NCBI GenBank assembly: GCA_949987565.1
Contig: OX465115.1
Coordinates: forward strand, 4,182,428 to 4,246,427
Origin: Luidia sarsii
Lineage: Eukaryota; Echinodermata; Asteroidea; Paxillosida; Luidiidae
Reading direction: 5' to 3'
DNA: 64,000 nt
In this document: positions 1 through 50,822 of the stretch, piece by piece
Layout: each line of letters starts with the position of its first letter
Numbering within the stretch: the first letter of the stretch is position 1
Position numbers and translations under genes: made by a program
The notes under the pieces: model-generated
Database searches by the model: none
Seen by the model: the letters and a program-made list of their open reading frames with translations, nothing else
Told to the model about the DNA's origin: nothing

Positions 1-15
1 TTATAGTGCAGTACT

Positions 16-285
16 GTGAAATGTTCCAATAGCTTCTTCCCCCGTACTGCTACGCTTTGGAACTCTCTACCTACATCCTGTTTTCCATGTTCATACAAAC
101 TGGATCTGTTCAAGAGGAACGTGAATAGATACATTCGTTCCCTTTGTCTCTTTTTCGTTCCCTTTGACTTTTCTTTCTTCATCTGTCTATTCCTCTTCTA
201 TTTTTTTCCTGTAGCCATCACCTCCAGTGGCCCTATAAGGCCTTGTGTTTGGCGATCTTTCATAAGACGTTTCGATCCTAGGACA
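16..285 (+). mobile_element. LINE (CR1/L2-like) 3' end with RT C-terminus
   Basis: The frame from 16 gives NSFFPRTATLWNSLPTSCFP followed by FKRNVNRYI, the characteristic last segment of CR1/L2-type reverse transcriptase ORFs. The following 3' tail (about 120-270) is repeated with changes at about 16920-17075 (CCTGTAGCCATCACCTC, GGCCTTGTGTTTGGCGATC), which supports a shared element 3' UTR. Truncated at the window start. Confidence 0.65.
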
Positions 286-449
286 TTTCTCAAAGACAGA
301 GTGAAAAAAAAATCAGACCTAACACTGCTGGAGTCTGCACTACCGCCACAATCATGTTTGATTTCGAAAAAAAATTAGGGCTATGCCAAAAACTAAATAC
401 ATGTATTATAAGATTCGACCCCCACCCTTCCAAACAATGGAGAGAAAAT

Positions 450-38655
<38,206 letters not shown>

Positions 38656-38765
38656 CCTGGCGCCGGAGTTTGAGGCCTCCGTGATGGCCGAGAGTGGCCG
38701 GGGAGCCGGAAAAATATGAGAGAGCCTCTCGGGGTCCCTTCTCTTTGGAACCGGGGGAAGGTGCG

Positions 38766-38773
38766 AAGATGGC
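38766..38773 (+). promoter_or_regulatory. YY1-like site at Mi-2 5' end
   Basis: AAGATGGC (GCCATCTT in the Mi-2 sense), about 110 bp upstream of the ATG. It matches the YY1 core often found just downstream of the start site in animal housekeeping promoters. The sequence from here to the ATG has no other ATG and is consistent with a short 5' UTR. Confidence 0.55.
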
Positions 38774-38851
38774 GTACACTAGTATAACGCACGCACACAA
38801 AAAAGTCAGACAACCCCCAACCACAAAAGGGGGTGGCGAAACGCCGACTGG

Positions 38852-38871
38852 GCATGCGCAGTTTGACGTCA
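38852..38871 (+). promoter_or_regulatory. NRF1-like site followed by full CRE
   Basis: GCATGCGC (38852-38859, NRF1-type core) is followed by the palindromic cAMP-response element TGACGTCA (38864-38871), about 200 bp upstream of the Mi-2 ATG. This is a typical TATA-less housekeeping promoter combination. Similar motif sets recur at 41010-41120 and 43345-43430, so this may be part of a repeat. Confidence 0.6.
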
Positions 38872-41009
38872 CAGATAAAGATATATCCCATATTAATCAC
38901 CTCCAACATCCCATAATAATCACCACTTAGTTAATCAGGGGGGAACCCAAAGCAAGAGGGGAAATAAAACAAAACAAAACAAAAAAAAAATCCCAGAAGA
39001 AATCACCCGAGGAGAGGGGTGGGGGAGGACCAGCAGGCCGAGGAGATGCCCACAGGAGTCAAGTGGGGGTTCGAGAAGGAGTGTCATTTTTTGGGGGGGG
39101 AGGGTTGTGTACATTTTCTGCACTTTTGCATATCAATTAGGGTCCTTTTTTTTCATTCTTCCCCCTCGCCCCCCACCCGCGGGGGGGAATTTGCATACCC
39201 CGTGAAGCGGAAACTATTGTGAAATTAATAATGAGAACCTTTGTAGGGGGAGGGGGAACAATCTGTGGTACACATGTCTGTCCTCAAGATCTCTTTGGAA
39301 AGTTTCGACATTTAGAGCCAAATAATCGGGGGAAACATTCACTTTTACACTCTTTATTGTGTGGAGACTTGTTGGGGTGGTATGCGTCGACTTTAATAAC
39401 CGCTGTTGCTTGCCTCGGTCACCGGGAGAACCCATTTACAAAACTTTTGACAACCAGAAACGTCACTCGAGAATACTTCACCCATCTCCACTTCTAAAAT
39501 GTCTGGAACTAACTGAAGTTCTCAACTCTGGGAATGATGATGGTCGATAATCAAGAAGTGCGCTCGTGAAAGAAACGGCGCCAACTGAAACCGTAAAAAC
39601 AAAAAAAAGTTTGAGAAAAGTTGAAGTCAATGTCTGGAATATTTTCGGTATAATTTTCCATCCGTTTGACACTGGAAAATCACAACCAAAATAAATGCGC
39701 TTGATTCTTCCTGAAAACAGTGCATGACCACGGCGCGGTCATGTCGCAGAATTGGAGACCCAAGAATTGCATTTTCAACTTTTCCCCTCGATAGTTTTGC
39801 GATCAATTTCCATGATTTTTAGTTCTATTTTCTCATGGATACTTTTGGAAATGTAATTGTTTCTCTTTATGAACGATCTTTACCGGGAATAGGGTCGCCA
39901 CGTTGATTTCATCTCACTTAAGTTAAACCTCTTCCAGTCCACTTTCGAACAGAATAATGTAGGCCGAAATTAATTTAAGCAATAATTATAAGACAACCAA
40001 ATTTCCTCATGCTCATATCCAGGCTCATGCTGCGTTTTCAAGAATAACGGCAATTATTTAAAAAATGAAATTAATATAAAAGAAAAACACTTGCAAAACA
40101 TTTTAATTAATTCGAATGAAATTTTCTTCGGAAAGTTGAAAAAATCTCCCGTCCCTGAGATGACGATTTCGTTCGATATTTTTTTTAATTCATATGCGTC
40201 AAATTGTTTAGACATAAAAATCTTATTTATTCCTCATTTTACTGATAATTGATTACGGAAATCCACAGAAGGCACGAATCGAATAATAAATGATGGTCCC
40301 TTTGCGAAAACTTGGAAGACAAAACAGTTCTCGTCCGAGAGCGGACTCAAAATTGTCGAGCAGCGCGTACCTCGGGAGCTTCTGGCCAGAAGAGACGGGG
40401 GAGAATTTCGACGGTGTTCCGTCGATCAGTCCGCCGTTCCTCGCTTGTTGCTTTTTTCTTCTCCTTCTTTTTTTGTTGTTGCCAGCATGTTGTGATGAAA
40501 AATATCGCTTCTTCTCCATAAGGGTCTATTTTGAAAGGTTTAAAAATGAAATTTCTTTATGTGCAAATATCTATATATACTCTAATCAGGATAGTAGGCA
40601 TACTATTTTTAGCTTAATTAGTAAAACAAAATAACTAGCCTGGTTATCTCTGTGGAATATTCATAGATGAAATGTCACTGATCCGACTGATGACATTTTG
40701 TAAAAATAAAAATAAAAAAAAAGTTAAGGAAAAAAGCGAGCAACTGAATCTTTTCTGGAAAAATAATATGACTTCAGCCGCTAATGACTTCATCATAAGA
40801 TTTGGAAAGACATTGATTGCTGAGGCCCAACATTGTCCCCCTTGATGTTGTAGTATGTTAGGCTGATAGGTTTACCGTCAGATTGCTCACACTTTCTGTT
40901 GAAAATTCTGCAAAAACACCCCCCTCCCCCCTCAGTAAGTTTCTAGCTGGCCGTGTGTGTCCGTCCGGCCGTACGTGCCAGAGCTGCTATTGTGCTCGGG
41001 CTGCAGACT

Positions 41010-41195
41010 AATTGGATATCGACGTCATCGCGCCTCTCCAATTGCGCATGCGCGCATATTATATGCATAACACATTCCGACATCCCATAATAGTCGACAA
41101 CGGGCATCCCATAATAGTTTTTTATTAGCCACTGCGTGCGTGGCTATAGTGTTGCCTTGATTTTTTTCTCTGTCAAGATAAATTATAAGGTTGGT
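41010..41195 (+). repeat. promoter-motif repeat family K, copy 1
   Basis: GACGTCAT, then GCGCATGCGCGCATATTA, CATTCCGACATCCCATAATA (with a second CATCCCATAATAG), GCGTGCGTGGCTATAGTG and TTGCCTTGATTT. The same order is at 43345-43510; parts are at 38845-38935 and 49780-49860. Confidence 0.6.
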
Positions 41196-41604
41196 TGAGG
41201 GGGGGGGGGGTCAACTTTTCAGAAGATCCGGGGGGGGGCTGTTCATTAAGAGTGAACCACTCTTTAGTGAAAGCATTTCGTTGCGCAAGAGCTCATAAAA
41301 AGGCCTGTGATTGGCAACTTTCTTTTCTAAACACACCTGTAGACCTCGGATATGAGGGATGAACACATTTCAAGAAGACAATGTCTATTTTCCCCAAACT
41401 GAAGGGATAAAACACAGGCATGTATGCCGATGGCTGTGAAATAATTTCTTTTGTATAAGGTATCGGAGAAACTATACTATTTAAGTGGATGACTGTTGTC
41501 CCCATTTCCAGCTCAATCTCAGTGTTCTCTCTCATGTTTTAAGATCGAGGAACGGAGATTTGGCCGCAACATAATCTTCGAGGAACATCATTATTATACA
41601 ACAC

Positions 41605-41985
41605 CTAATTTTGATATACACAAATGTTGCAAACTATACTCGCTGACTAAAAATTACCAAAATGCAAATCTCAAAATTTTTATAGTGGGCCTGACGTTTC
41701 GATCCTAGCAGGACCTTTCTCAAAGGCAGAAAAGTCCTGCTAGGATCGAAACGTCAGGCCCACTAAATTTTGAGATCAGTATCTAATTTTATGTAAATCT
41801 CTGCTAGATGCTTTAAACAAAAAAATAAAGACTCACTGCAAAATTATACAGCCAAGGGATATTTTTATTTCCCTCTCAAATTCTAGAAATTAGAGGGTGA
41901 CTTTTCGATCCCATAGCCCGCATTATCACTTGAGAAAAGTTCTGCTAGGATCGAAACGTCGTGCCCTCTGAATGTTTAAGATTTG
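41605..41985. repeat. foldback family A copies
   Basis: A two-armed copy at 41605-41775 (outer flank TTGATATACACAAATGTTGC, arms meeting at AAGGCAGAAAAGTCCTGC) and a decayed one at 41890-41985 (TTCTGCTAGGATCGAAACGTC). Confidence 0.85.
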
Positions 41986-42414
41986 TATGAGCAATTGCGG
42001 GTCGATGCATGGCTGATCGAAATTCTTCAATCCATAGTTCGCATTTGGGTTTTTTTTATATAGCGGTAAGTTCCTAATTGGAGAAGAGGCATCACAAGTT
42101 GTGTAATGATACCATAGTCATGTACAAACTTTGTCAATATCTTCTAGTCTGCATGGCCCGTATAGCTTGCCTTCCATATGCCTACATTATTTTACTGTCG
42201 TCTTCATTTGCTTGATCTTATACGTTTTGTGATTGCATATTTTTCGGCCCTGGCTTAATTTTGATGGCCTATTTATAGGCCTACCCCTTAATTAGTTCTT
42301 CAGCTTGCGTTGTTCGCAAAATGAACGCAAATATTTTGTCTCTTTTTGAAAAGTATTTCTGGGGTCAGGTTGGTGGGGGTAGATTTTGGGAACGGGTGTT
42401 TTTTTTTTTAACTT

Positions 42415-42580
42415 TCAAACACCGAATGTTGCAAACTGCTTACTGACTAAAATTACCAAAGTGCTGAATCTCAAAATTTTAGTGGGCCTAACGTTTCGAT
42501 CCTAGCAGGACCTTTCTCAAAGGCAGAAAATCAAAGGTCCTGCTCAGGATCAAAACGTCAGGCCCACTCAATTTTGAAAA
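42415..42580. repeat. foldback family A copy
   Basis: ATGTTGCAAACTGCTTACTG, GTGGGCCTAACGTTTCG, CTCAAAGGCAGAAAATCAAAGG and AAAACGTCAGGCCCACTC. Confidence 0.85.
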
Positions 42581-43344
42581 TAATAGTTAGCTCAGTAAGT
42601 TTCTGATGCTGGAAACTTCTGAAGAACTTCCAAGGTTTGCACCGGCCAGTTATTTTGTTTTGTCCGAGGAAATGTTAGGTATATATAGTACCATGAAGTT
42701 CCTCCTGATCCCGTGGCTCACAACCGACCACCGTAAACAGGCTGGCGACGGAGCCTGAGTCCGGTCGCCGCGCCGTGGAAAAGTCGCTTTGGCCGGGGGT
42801 TGGGGACCGACGGAGAGGCGGCAGGGCCCGGCGGGGTATGGTGCTCAGCTGCCCGGCGTGGGCTTGTTGCAAGTATATAGTCGAGCTCTACATCAAAGCC
42901 TTTGAGCTTCACTCATACACTTTTGGTTATAGACCATCACCGCGAATAATGAGGACATTGGCCAATATTCGGTGCTGATTTTGAGACCATCGTTTTCAGC
43001 TGGGAAATCTTCCCCGGCAACCACCTTCTGAGCTAATGAAATATGCATGTTAATTCGTGTTTAAAAAACCCACAAAACAAGATGTCTGAAATAAGCGGCT
43101 TGTCTGAATTCATATCTCTAAAGACAACAAAAATGACAAGATCTGAGTGAGCCATTTCGGTCTGCAATTCCCAATCAATTCCTGTGTCATCGAATCATGA
43201 CCGAAGAAGCGTATAGGCCTACTGATTACTGAACCCCGTGCAATATATTCGATGCTGCTCGTTCTACGCAATATAAAAATGTAGCCGGGAAAAAAACACG
43301 CGGTCATTGTCAGGCACCGTTTTTTTTTAGCCCACGCGCCATCA

Positions 43345-43510
43345 CGGCACACTGAGCATGCGCGCATAAGTAATACGTTCCGATATCCCATAATACTCAC
43401 TACTGAGCACATGATGATATCCCATAATAGTTGTTAGTTAGGCACCCCCCCCCCCCCCGTGTGCGTGCGTATGTATTATATATACAGTGTCGCCTTGAAT
43501 TTTATGCATA
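43345..43510 (+). repeat. promoter-motif repeat family K, copy 2
   Basis: GAGCATGCGCGCATAAG, GTTCCGATATCCCATAATAC, GATATCCCATAATAG, GTGTGCGTGCGTATG and CAGTGTCGCCTTGAATTTT follow the same order as copy 1. Confidence 0.6.
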
Positions 43511-43804
43511 ATAAAAAAATCAACAAAGAACCCAACTTGGAAAGGAGTAATGGTCGAACACAATCGTGAAGAGGAAAATTTAGTCTTCATTTTTTAGCGA
43601 ACGGGGAGGAGGTGACATGTTCATGGTTCGACTGAACAATTACCAGATACCTGAGTTAAATCTGAAGTTAATTAAGAAACCTTTATCACAATTAATGACA
43701 ATTAAGTCAGACTTGGAGCCAAGCTTGTAGGCCTATAATAATAAAATTATGAGTTATATCGTTTATCGAATGATCTCACTCACACGAGCAAGGAAGATGC
43801 TATG

Positions 43805-43950
43805 CTACATCATCCTAGCAGGACCTTTCGCCTTTGAGAAAGGTCCTGCTAGGATCGAAACGTCAGGCCCACTAAATTTTGAGATTTGCATTTTGGTAAT
43901 TTTAGTCAGTAAGCAATTTGCAACATTTTTGTATATCAATTATATAGAGT
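43805..43950. repeat. foldback family A copy
   Basis: A short left arm (CATCCTAGCAGGACCTTTCG) then CTTTGAGAAAGGTCCTGCTAG to the full outer flank ending TTTTTGTATATCAATTATA. Confidence 0.85.
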
Positions 43951-44454
43951 AATTGGCCTCTAATATAAACGATGTTTCTGACCTATATACACGTCAACAA
44001 TGTTGACGAAAATCTTGAATGAATTATTATTCAAATCGCAAGAGATAAATCCTACAAGGAGTAGTATAAAATATATTCATGACACGAGAAACAAGTTTTG
44101 AAATAGTATTACGAATTTGGAAGAAAAACAAACCTAATATTCACTGAATAATCTAACGGACTTAAATGGGAACCCAATATTTTCAATTCATTTGCACCTT
44201 ACCCACAGGCAAAACAAAAAAATAGCAATTAAGTTGATCTTCCGATTGATCAAACGCACTCCTTTGTATCATATAGATTAACAACGAGTCGCGATCCCGC
44301 GAGATTGTTTCGAGATTTGCGGGGAAGTTGTTTGAACATCGAATTCCTGTTTGTTCGGTCGAGCGCCAGCCTTTCACACGAGGGCCGTTTACAAAATAAT
44401 GAATCGAATATACGCAGCTCCAGTTTACACATGGATCTATATCTTTCCCACTCT

Positions 44455-44665
44455 TCTCACTAATCCCCACCCTACTCCTTGCCCTTCCCTTTGATCTCAC
44501 CCTACCAGCTTTCCTCTTTGTCCTTTGTTTCTAATCCGTGTCATATTCACTCTCTCCCCTCTTCCTTCGTGTACATGTATCGGTGTTGTCCTTGTCACTC
44601 TGCCTTTGAGAAAGGTCCTGCTAGGATCGAAACGTCAGGCCCACTAAATTTTAAGATATGGATCT
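44455..44665 (-). repeat. long family A variant, one half of a distant inverted pair
   Basis: CCACCCTACTCCTTGCCCTTC to GTGTCATATTCACTC, then a family A arm. The same sequence is found inverted at 46545-46690. Confidence 0.8.
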
Positions 44666-45970
44666 ATATATGAACTTAGAAGCCATATTATAAGCTAGCG
44701 GCTACTTACAATCACCATCGAATGGTTTTACAATGTATTCATGACATAAGTTGCAGCTTGTGTAAAGAATGGGTCAAACTACGGTCCCAAGCCCCGGTGC
44801 AAGTTGAGATTAATTTGGACCAGCTATAAGCACAGCCCAGCAAAATATCAGCAGAATATCAGCCCATGATTGATATTTTGGTCAAGTTGCTCAGAAGGTT
44901 GGTCTGCCTAACGCGGGTAATCATGCCCCGTGTATTAAGGGGAAACAAACTGACAAGGCTGGTTCAATCACTAATAGAACAATAATCTTCGGCTTATTTC
45001 CAATACGCTTTCGGTGGTATTCAAGTTATGTTCGTGGCCATAACTTGTATAAGGTAGCAAAGTTGTTTTATAACTTGAAATGCCGAAACTTGGTCCGACT
45101 ATAGGATCGAAACGCCAGGCCCTCTCTAACTTTTGAGGTTTGCGTATTGCAGGTCATTTTTGTATTAACTTCAACACTTGAGACGGATCTCTCTCGGAGA
45201 CAGCTATAGAATATATAATTCTGACATTGGAAAACGGGTGCTTCTTGCAGGCAGGGCGGGTAGGTCTATAAGTATAAGTCAGGCTGGGTGCGATTATTTC
45301 CATGACCTTATAGAATGGACGTCGACACAATGACGTAATTATCACGTAATATGTACGCACGCGCTGTTAATGACTGTGATACGTCAGTACGCCAACGCCC
45401 ACACACACAATAACGACCCAAAATCGCCTTTCCTTATACGCACGGCAAATTTGACATTTCCGGCAATTTCCTGCTGAATAATTGCCAAATTTACTCCTAC
45501 GTCAAAGCCGATAAAAAAAATAATAATAATTCGGAAAATCTGTACTAAAAAATGATTAGGGCTATATGGTCAGCTTGGCAAATTCAAGCAAACTGAAATT
45601 CAAAAGGTCAGTGCAAGTTTGCCAAATTTAGACGTACAAATGTGGCGATAAATAAGTGCTTATAGGGCCTATATAGGCCCACTGACGTTTCGATCTTATA
45701 GGATGGACCTTTCTCGAATGCAGACAGCTCATGTCAAAATCGGAACGCGGTGTCCTCAAAATTTTGTTCATGGACTCAAGACGAGACACCCTGGCCCTCT
45801 GCCCTTGAGAGAGGTGAGATGCTTTACGATCAAAACGTCGGGCCCTCCACTCTCGTGAAAATCATTTCGCAAATTATCAAGGACAATGTTTCAGAGAAAC
45901 GTATCGTGACTGTCACAATTTGAAAGCAACTTTAATGGGCTTGTTCAGGAGCCTTATCATTACAGACTTT

Positions 45971-46142
45971 ATAGGAGGGTTTGCGGTGACACCGTGCATG
46001 ATACGGTCTCTTAAAGAAGAGGTGCGGTTCTGAAAAGAACCGGAGTGGTATCTCTCAGTTATACCAGCCAGTTTCCTTTCAGAACCGCACCTCTTCTTTA
46101 AGAGACCGTATCATGCACGGTGTCACCGCAAACTGCCTCCTA
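45971..46142. repeat. foldback family B with almost perfect 60-bp arms
   Basis: The left arm (GTTTGCGGTGACACCGTGC onward to GGTGCGGTTCTGAAA) and right arm (TTTCAGAACCGCACC to GGTGTCACCGCAAAC) are complementary without mismatch over about 58 bp. A unique 42-bp centre separates them. Probably the youngest copy in the window. Confidence 0.95.
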
Positions 46143-46252
46143 TATATATATATTTTTCTATATTTTTTTTTTATGCACGCACAGCAACATTAATAGGACT
46201 TTAGAAAATGATGTGCTGGGGAAATCTGAACTGTAATACATGAAGCCGTGGA

Positions 46253-46519
46253 CTATGTCTGGCCAATCAAGAAATGATGTACAGCCTCCTTAAAACTCTG
46301 AGCCCCCTCCTTTGAGGGCTGCCCAATGATATCAGGGGGGAACCTATTCCAGATGTTTTGCCCACCATGCAAAGCCGTCGTCTTATTTTTTACGCAATAA
46401 TCATGCGAACGTGGAATATGGGTAGGATTGAAGCGTGTACAAAATATAATACAATGGGTCATCCGAAAACTTACCATAGTGACCTTCTTTTGCCCTTCTG
46501 CCCTTCTGCGAAGCACCAA
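46253..46519 (-). mobile_element. LINE reverse transcriptase C-terminal fragment
   Basis: The frame contains ALHGGQNIWNRFPPDIIG and AQSFKEAVHHFLI, the pattern (x-I-W-N-x-L/F-P ... S-F-K) of the C-terminal tail of non-LTR reverse transcriptases. No catalytic motif lies inside the fragment. Confidence 0.5.
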
Positions 46520-46544
46520 ACGAATTAATGTTTTAACTCGAAAA

Positions 46545-46690
46545 TTAGTGGGCCTGACGTTTCGATCCTAGCAGGTACACGAAGGAAGGGGGAAGTGAGT
46601 GAATATGACACGGATGAGAAACAAAGGACAAAGAGGAAAGCTGGTAGGGTAAGATCAAAGGGAAAGGCAAGGAGTAGTGTATGGATTAGA
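46545..46690 (+). repeat. long family A variant, second half of inverted pair
   Basis: AGTGGGCCTGACGTTTCG, then GAATATGACACGGATGAG and GGAAAGGCAAGGAGTAG, the reverse complement of 44455-44640. Confidence 0.8.
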
Positions 46691-46741
46691 GAGAAGAGGT
46701 CTGAAAAAAAAACTTCAAATCGCTTGCCAACACCTGGTTAA

Positions 46742-47095
46742 AGGTCCAATACAACATTGGGAAGATCGGAAAACATCGATGTCCACATATATTTTCTTCT
46801 GATTTACATGCACAGTTTGTAGATGGTCATGATCGAATTCTCATGTTGAAATCTTACGGTCTGGGATGCTGTACTCGAGAAATCTTCTTCACTCAAACAT
46901 CGACAAATAGTTTTTACTCGTGAGTAATAAACTATTTCTTACACCACAGTCCGGTGCGAAAGCCGTGATGGTGTTTTTTTTTCCCTTTTTTTTTTACTTT
47001 TGCAGAATACCATTATTTTGAGCTGAAAGCTCTCTGTTTTTGAATGTTTAATGGTGTAACACACAAACTGCGGCAATCTTTTGACCTTGTCATTT
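46742..47095 (+). mobile_element. TTAA-flanked MITE (family D)
   Basis: TTAA at 46738-46741 followed by AGGTCCAATACAACATTGGG. Interior blocks GTAGATGGTCATGATCG, GGTCTGGGATGCTGTAC and ACTATTTCTTACACCAC match 62450-62813. The right terminus is lost. Confidence 0.75.
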
Positions 47096-47519
47096 CATAT
47101 CACAGACTGTCTGGAGAAATTGTGATTGGTTTTGATGAATATATACAATCGGGTTCTTGTATAGGCCATGTATGTTATACCAGTTTGATACATAGGCCTA
47201 ATACTTTGTGACCAACATGCATGGACGCATGTAGCGGTTGAATGTTGCACGACCTGCAGTATCTGGGTCAAAAGATCGTCGTCGGTAGGAAAGAGAAGGG
47301 TGACATTTTTGCTGGCAACTCCTGGCCGATGTGGAGGGAAAACCAGAAATTGTATTTCCGCGTTCGGCCAGGGCCGGGACATGGGGGGGGGGCAATTTCA
47401 GAGGTTTTTTTTCGAGGAGTTCGGTGAGGCTGGCCTATTCAGTGTAAAAACTTCCGTATTATAACATTTGCAAGTCAGGAATGTTGGCTTTTTGTTCTCA
47501 TTGAAACATAAAAAAACCC

Positions 47520-47660
47520 CAGATAGATAGACATGCAGGCAGAGAGACAGACAGGCAGACAGATAGACGGGCATGCAAGCAGACAGACAGAGTAACATAC
47601 AAAAATTCAGATAGACAGAGGGACAGAAAAACATAGGCAGACAGACAAGAAAACAAACAT
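47520..47660 (+). repeat. (ACAG)n-rich degenerate microsatellite
   Basis: AGACAGACAGGCAGACAGAT-type units over about 140 bp between two family D MITEs. Confidence 0.8.
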
Positions 47661-47690
47661 ACAGCCCAACCATAATGCTTTCTATAAATT

Positions 47691-48049
47691 GGCCCTATAC
47701 ATCATTTGTAAAAGTCAAGATATTGCCAAAGTTTGTATGTTAAACCATCAACACTCGAGAAAATTAATCCTGCGAAAGTTCTAGCACAAATGGTAATCTG
47801 AGAAAGTAGGAAAAAAAAACACGCTTTACGCACCAGCCTGTAGTGTAAGAAATAGTTTATACTTTGTCGATGTTTGAGTGAAGATTTACGTATAAAGCAT
47901 TTAAGTATATTAAATTTTAAGTATACAGCATCCCAGACCGTACGATTTCAACATGTGAATTCTATCTCGACCATCTGCATACTGTGTAAATCAGAAGGAA
48001 ATCAGTGGACATCGATGCTGTCCGATCTTCCCAGTGTTGTATTGGGCCT
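47691..48049 (-). mobile_element. TTAA-flanked MITE (family D), opposite orientation
   Basis: Ends GTGTTGTATTGGGCCT followed by TTAA (48050-48053). The interior is the reverse complement of the copy at 46742. The left end starts GGCCCTATACATCATTTGTA without an intact TTAA. Confidence 0.75.
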
Positions 48050-49424
48050 TTAACGATTCCCAGGACCGTGGACAGGGCTGCGTTTTGGCAATTGCGACCA
48101 CAGCCGGTTCGCCTATATCAGTCCACTCGCATTTTCCCCGGTAACTTTAGTCACGTCAGACTCATACACTTTGCAATAAAGTGACTGGAATATCACGATG
48201 TATTCCTTCTTGGCCCAACAGACACAGCCGTGACTACGTTACGGTCCGAACCACCCAAACAGAGCACTCAACGGTGCCTGTGAATAGCGCCCTCATCACC
48301 CTTTTTTGCCAAGGGATCCTTGACGGCTAATCAACTGATGTGTTGACTAATTGGGGCTGTAATTCGGAAGAATTGGGGCTTTGAATGTGGCCCTATTTTG
48401 GGTGTGGAGGTGGAGGGATGCCTCTAACAATCCTAGTAGAATTTCGGCTTGGACCGCTATCATTATACGTTTTCGGGGCGTTTATTTAGTGATCTGCAAT
48501 ATGTTAGGCCTATAGAACCACCTAACACTAAATCGAGCTCCCATTGAACACCGTACAAAAATACTCACTTTCAAAGCCAATTTTTCCACATCCAAAAGTT
48601 TCCCAGTTCTTGTAGCTATACTGAAAATTGTAGTTTGGACCTTCATCTCTCAAAATCTTTCCAATTGTTGTGCCCTTAGGCGATTAGATTTTCTGCTAAT
48701 TACCACCAGAAAAAAAAACACCCCCCAAAATGTGCAGCCCTCCAAGCAGAATTTCTGCAAGGATTTTGGGATGGACCCCTCCACTTCTACAGCCAAATAG
48801 GGGCACATTTTTTAAAGCCAGATTATGGTTCAAATTACACACGTAATAATTGGAGAGTGAACCCCGTGTTGTCTTATAAGCTTCACTTATTCTACAATGT
48901 ATCGGTTGCTTAGCCTCCAATCGTATATTGGAGAGGGGCTTGTACCGTATAATAGTCAGCGACTTGTACGGTAGATCTAGACTGTACTTTAGCTTGGGAG
49001 CCGGCACTCAAGGGAAATTTAGCAAAGCTTAACCGCTGCCAATATAATATTATTTGAATGTGATTAAATCGGCGGGTTGTGATTTGACTAATGGGATGTT
49101 TGCGAAACCGCCCAGATGACAGAGTAATTTCCCGATGACCAGGATTTACAGGGAGGGCAATTTTGTCAATAATTTTTGTAAAAATCCTATAATCAAACCA
49201 CATGAAGATTTCGGTAGACTATAGTATGGTATAGGACTATAGGAACAACGAAATCCGATGTCGCCAAATAAAACTGAATCGGCAAATCTGATAATGATGG
49301 ATTATTAAGTCTAACCAAACTATACTACCCGGTCAATGATTTCAGGGGAATTCGCACGAATATTACAATGCTGTTTTCTTTTTAAAAAAAAATCAAACAT
49401 TGATACAAATATTCACAGATTTTC

Positions 49425-49485
49425 ATGCCTTTGAGAAAGGTCCTGCTAGGATCGAAACGTCAGGCCCACTAAATTTTAAGAATTT
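49425..49485 (+). repeat. foldback family A, single arm
   Basis: CCTTTGAGAAAGGTCCTGC to AACGTCAGGCCCACTAAATT. Other half-copies or decayed copies are at 45095-45150 and 50165-50300. Confidence 0.8.
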
Positions 49486-50469
49486 CATGAATTTAAAAAT
49501 GACCGGTATAGACGAAATCATGGCATATTTTCCATGTTCTTTGTTTAAAAATGAGAAAAAGGCTGTGCAGCTGTTCAAATGACGAAGATCGATATAGATT
49601 CTGCACATTTTTAATCAAGCATTCATTCCGGATATGCCAACGTAGAATTTAAAATGTTGGTGGGGGGGGGGGGTATATTTCCCGACAGTGATAATTATAT
49701 ACATTATATTATATATAGGCCTATACGTGAATAGGGACATTGTTGAGAATTCCCAGGCAGGCATAGCCGCGCGTGTGTTGCAGCGGCATCCCATAATAAT
49801 CAGCAGTGTGAGCACAATGGTCCGCCATCCCATAATAGTCATTCGTACGCTTATTATATATTTCCCCGCACGTGCTATTCAATTCATTTTTTATACAAAG
49901 GACTCTCGCTGGGGAGAAAAAAAGGACGACTTTCAATTGCCATCACTATCACCACGCCGTGTGGCCAGTATCTAATTTTATTCTAGTTCAAGAGCAGAAC
50001 TGTGATTTAAACTGAACTAAATTGGCCACGATGCATCGCACGTAGAGTGAGGAGCTATTTTTCTTTAACCGTTATTAATCATTTTTTGGGAGAAATATAC
50101 AACAAAAAAACGGGGCGAATTCCTTGCTTACTAAAAATGACCAAAGAAAAACGAATGCGAAATCTCATCAATCTAAAGGGGCCTGGGGTTTCTATACTAT
50201 AATAATTAGCAGGACTTTTCTCAAAGACAGACTAATATTATGTCATCTTTGAGAGAGCTCCTGCCAGGATCGAGACGTCAGGCACCTCGGAATTTACCAG
50301 AACGGGGAATGTTCACAAAGAAAACAAAAATGACGTTTTCCCAACAAACAAGGCATTGCCATGTATATATCCGAAGGTGGGAGTTGTAAAACGACGAACC
50401 TCAGTCGCGTTCGGCCGTGTAAGATACACGCCGCGCTGTTACCTGCTGTTCACCGCCGTGACGATTTAA

Positions 50470-50822
50470 AGGGATGACACAACATTGGTCGAGGTCTAAG
50501 AAGAGCATCCATACGTTGTCTGATCCAACATACGCATGAAATAGCACACCTGTGAAAAATTCAGCTCAATCCACCAACCGCGTCTCGAGAAAATCGTGAA
50601 AACTGCTTCATTTGTTTCACGAAAATGCAGCATTCAGCGAATTGTTCCGTCTCGGTGAGACGTTAACGAATTCTTTTACTCTTTTCCTCCAAAAATACAA
50701 AATTTTCGGCAGAAACATTTCAGTGAGAGGTTTCTACTATAACCATCTTCAAACTGTACAAGTTTCATGTAAATTTGTGAACATTTCTGTTTTTTCGATC
50801 ATACCAATGTTGTGTAGGGGCT
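50470..50822. mobile_element. TTAA-flanked MITE (family D), divergent
   Basis: TTAA (50466-50469) AGGGATGACACAACATTGG at the left; CCAATGTTGTGTAGGGGCT TTAA (50823-50826) at the right. The interior is diverged from the other copies. Confidence 0.7.
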
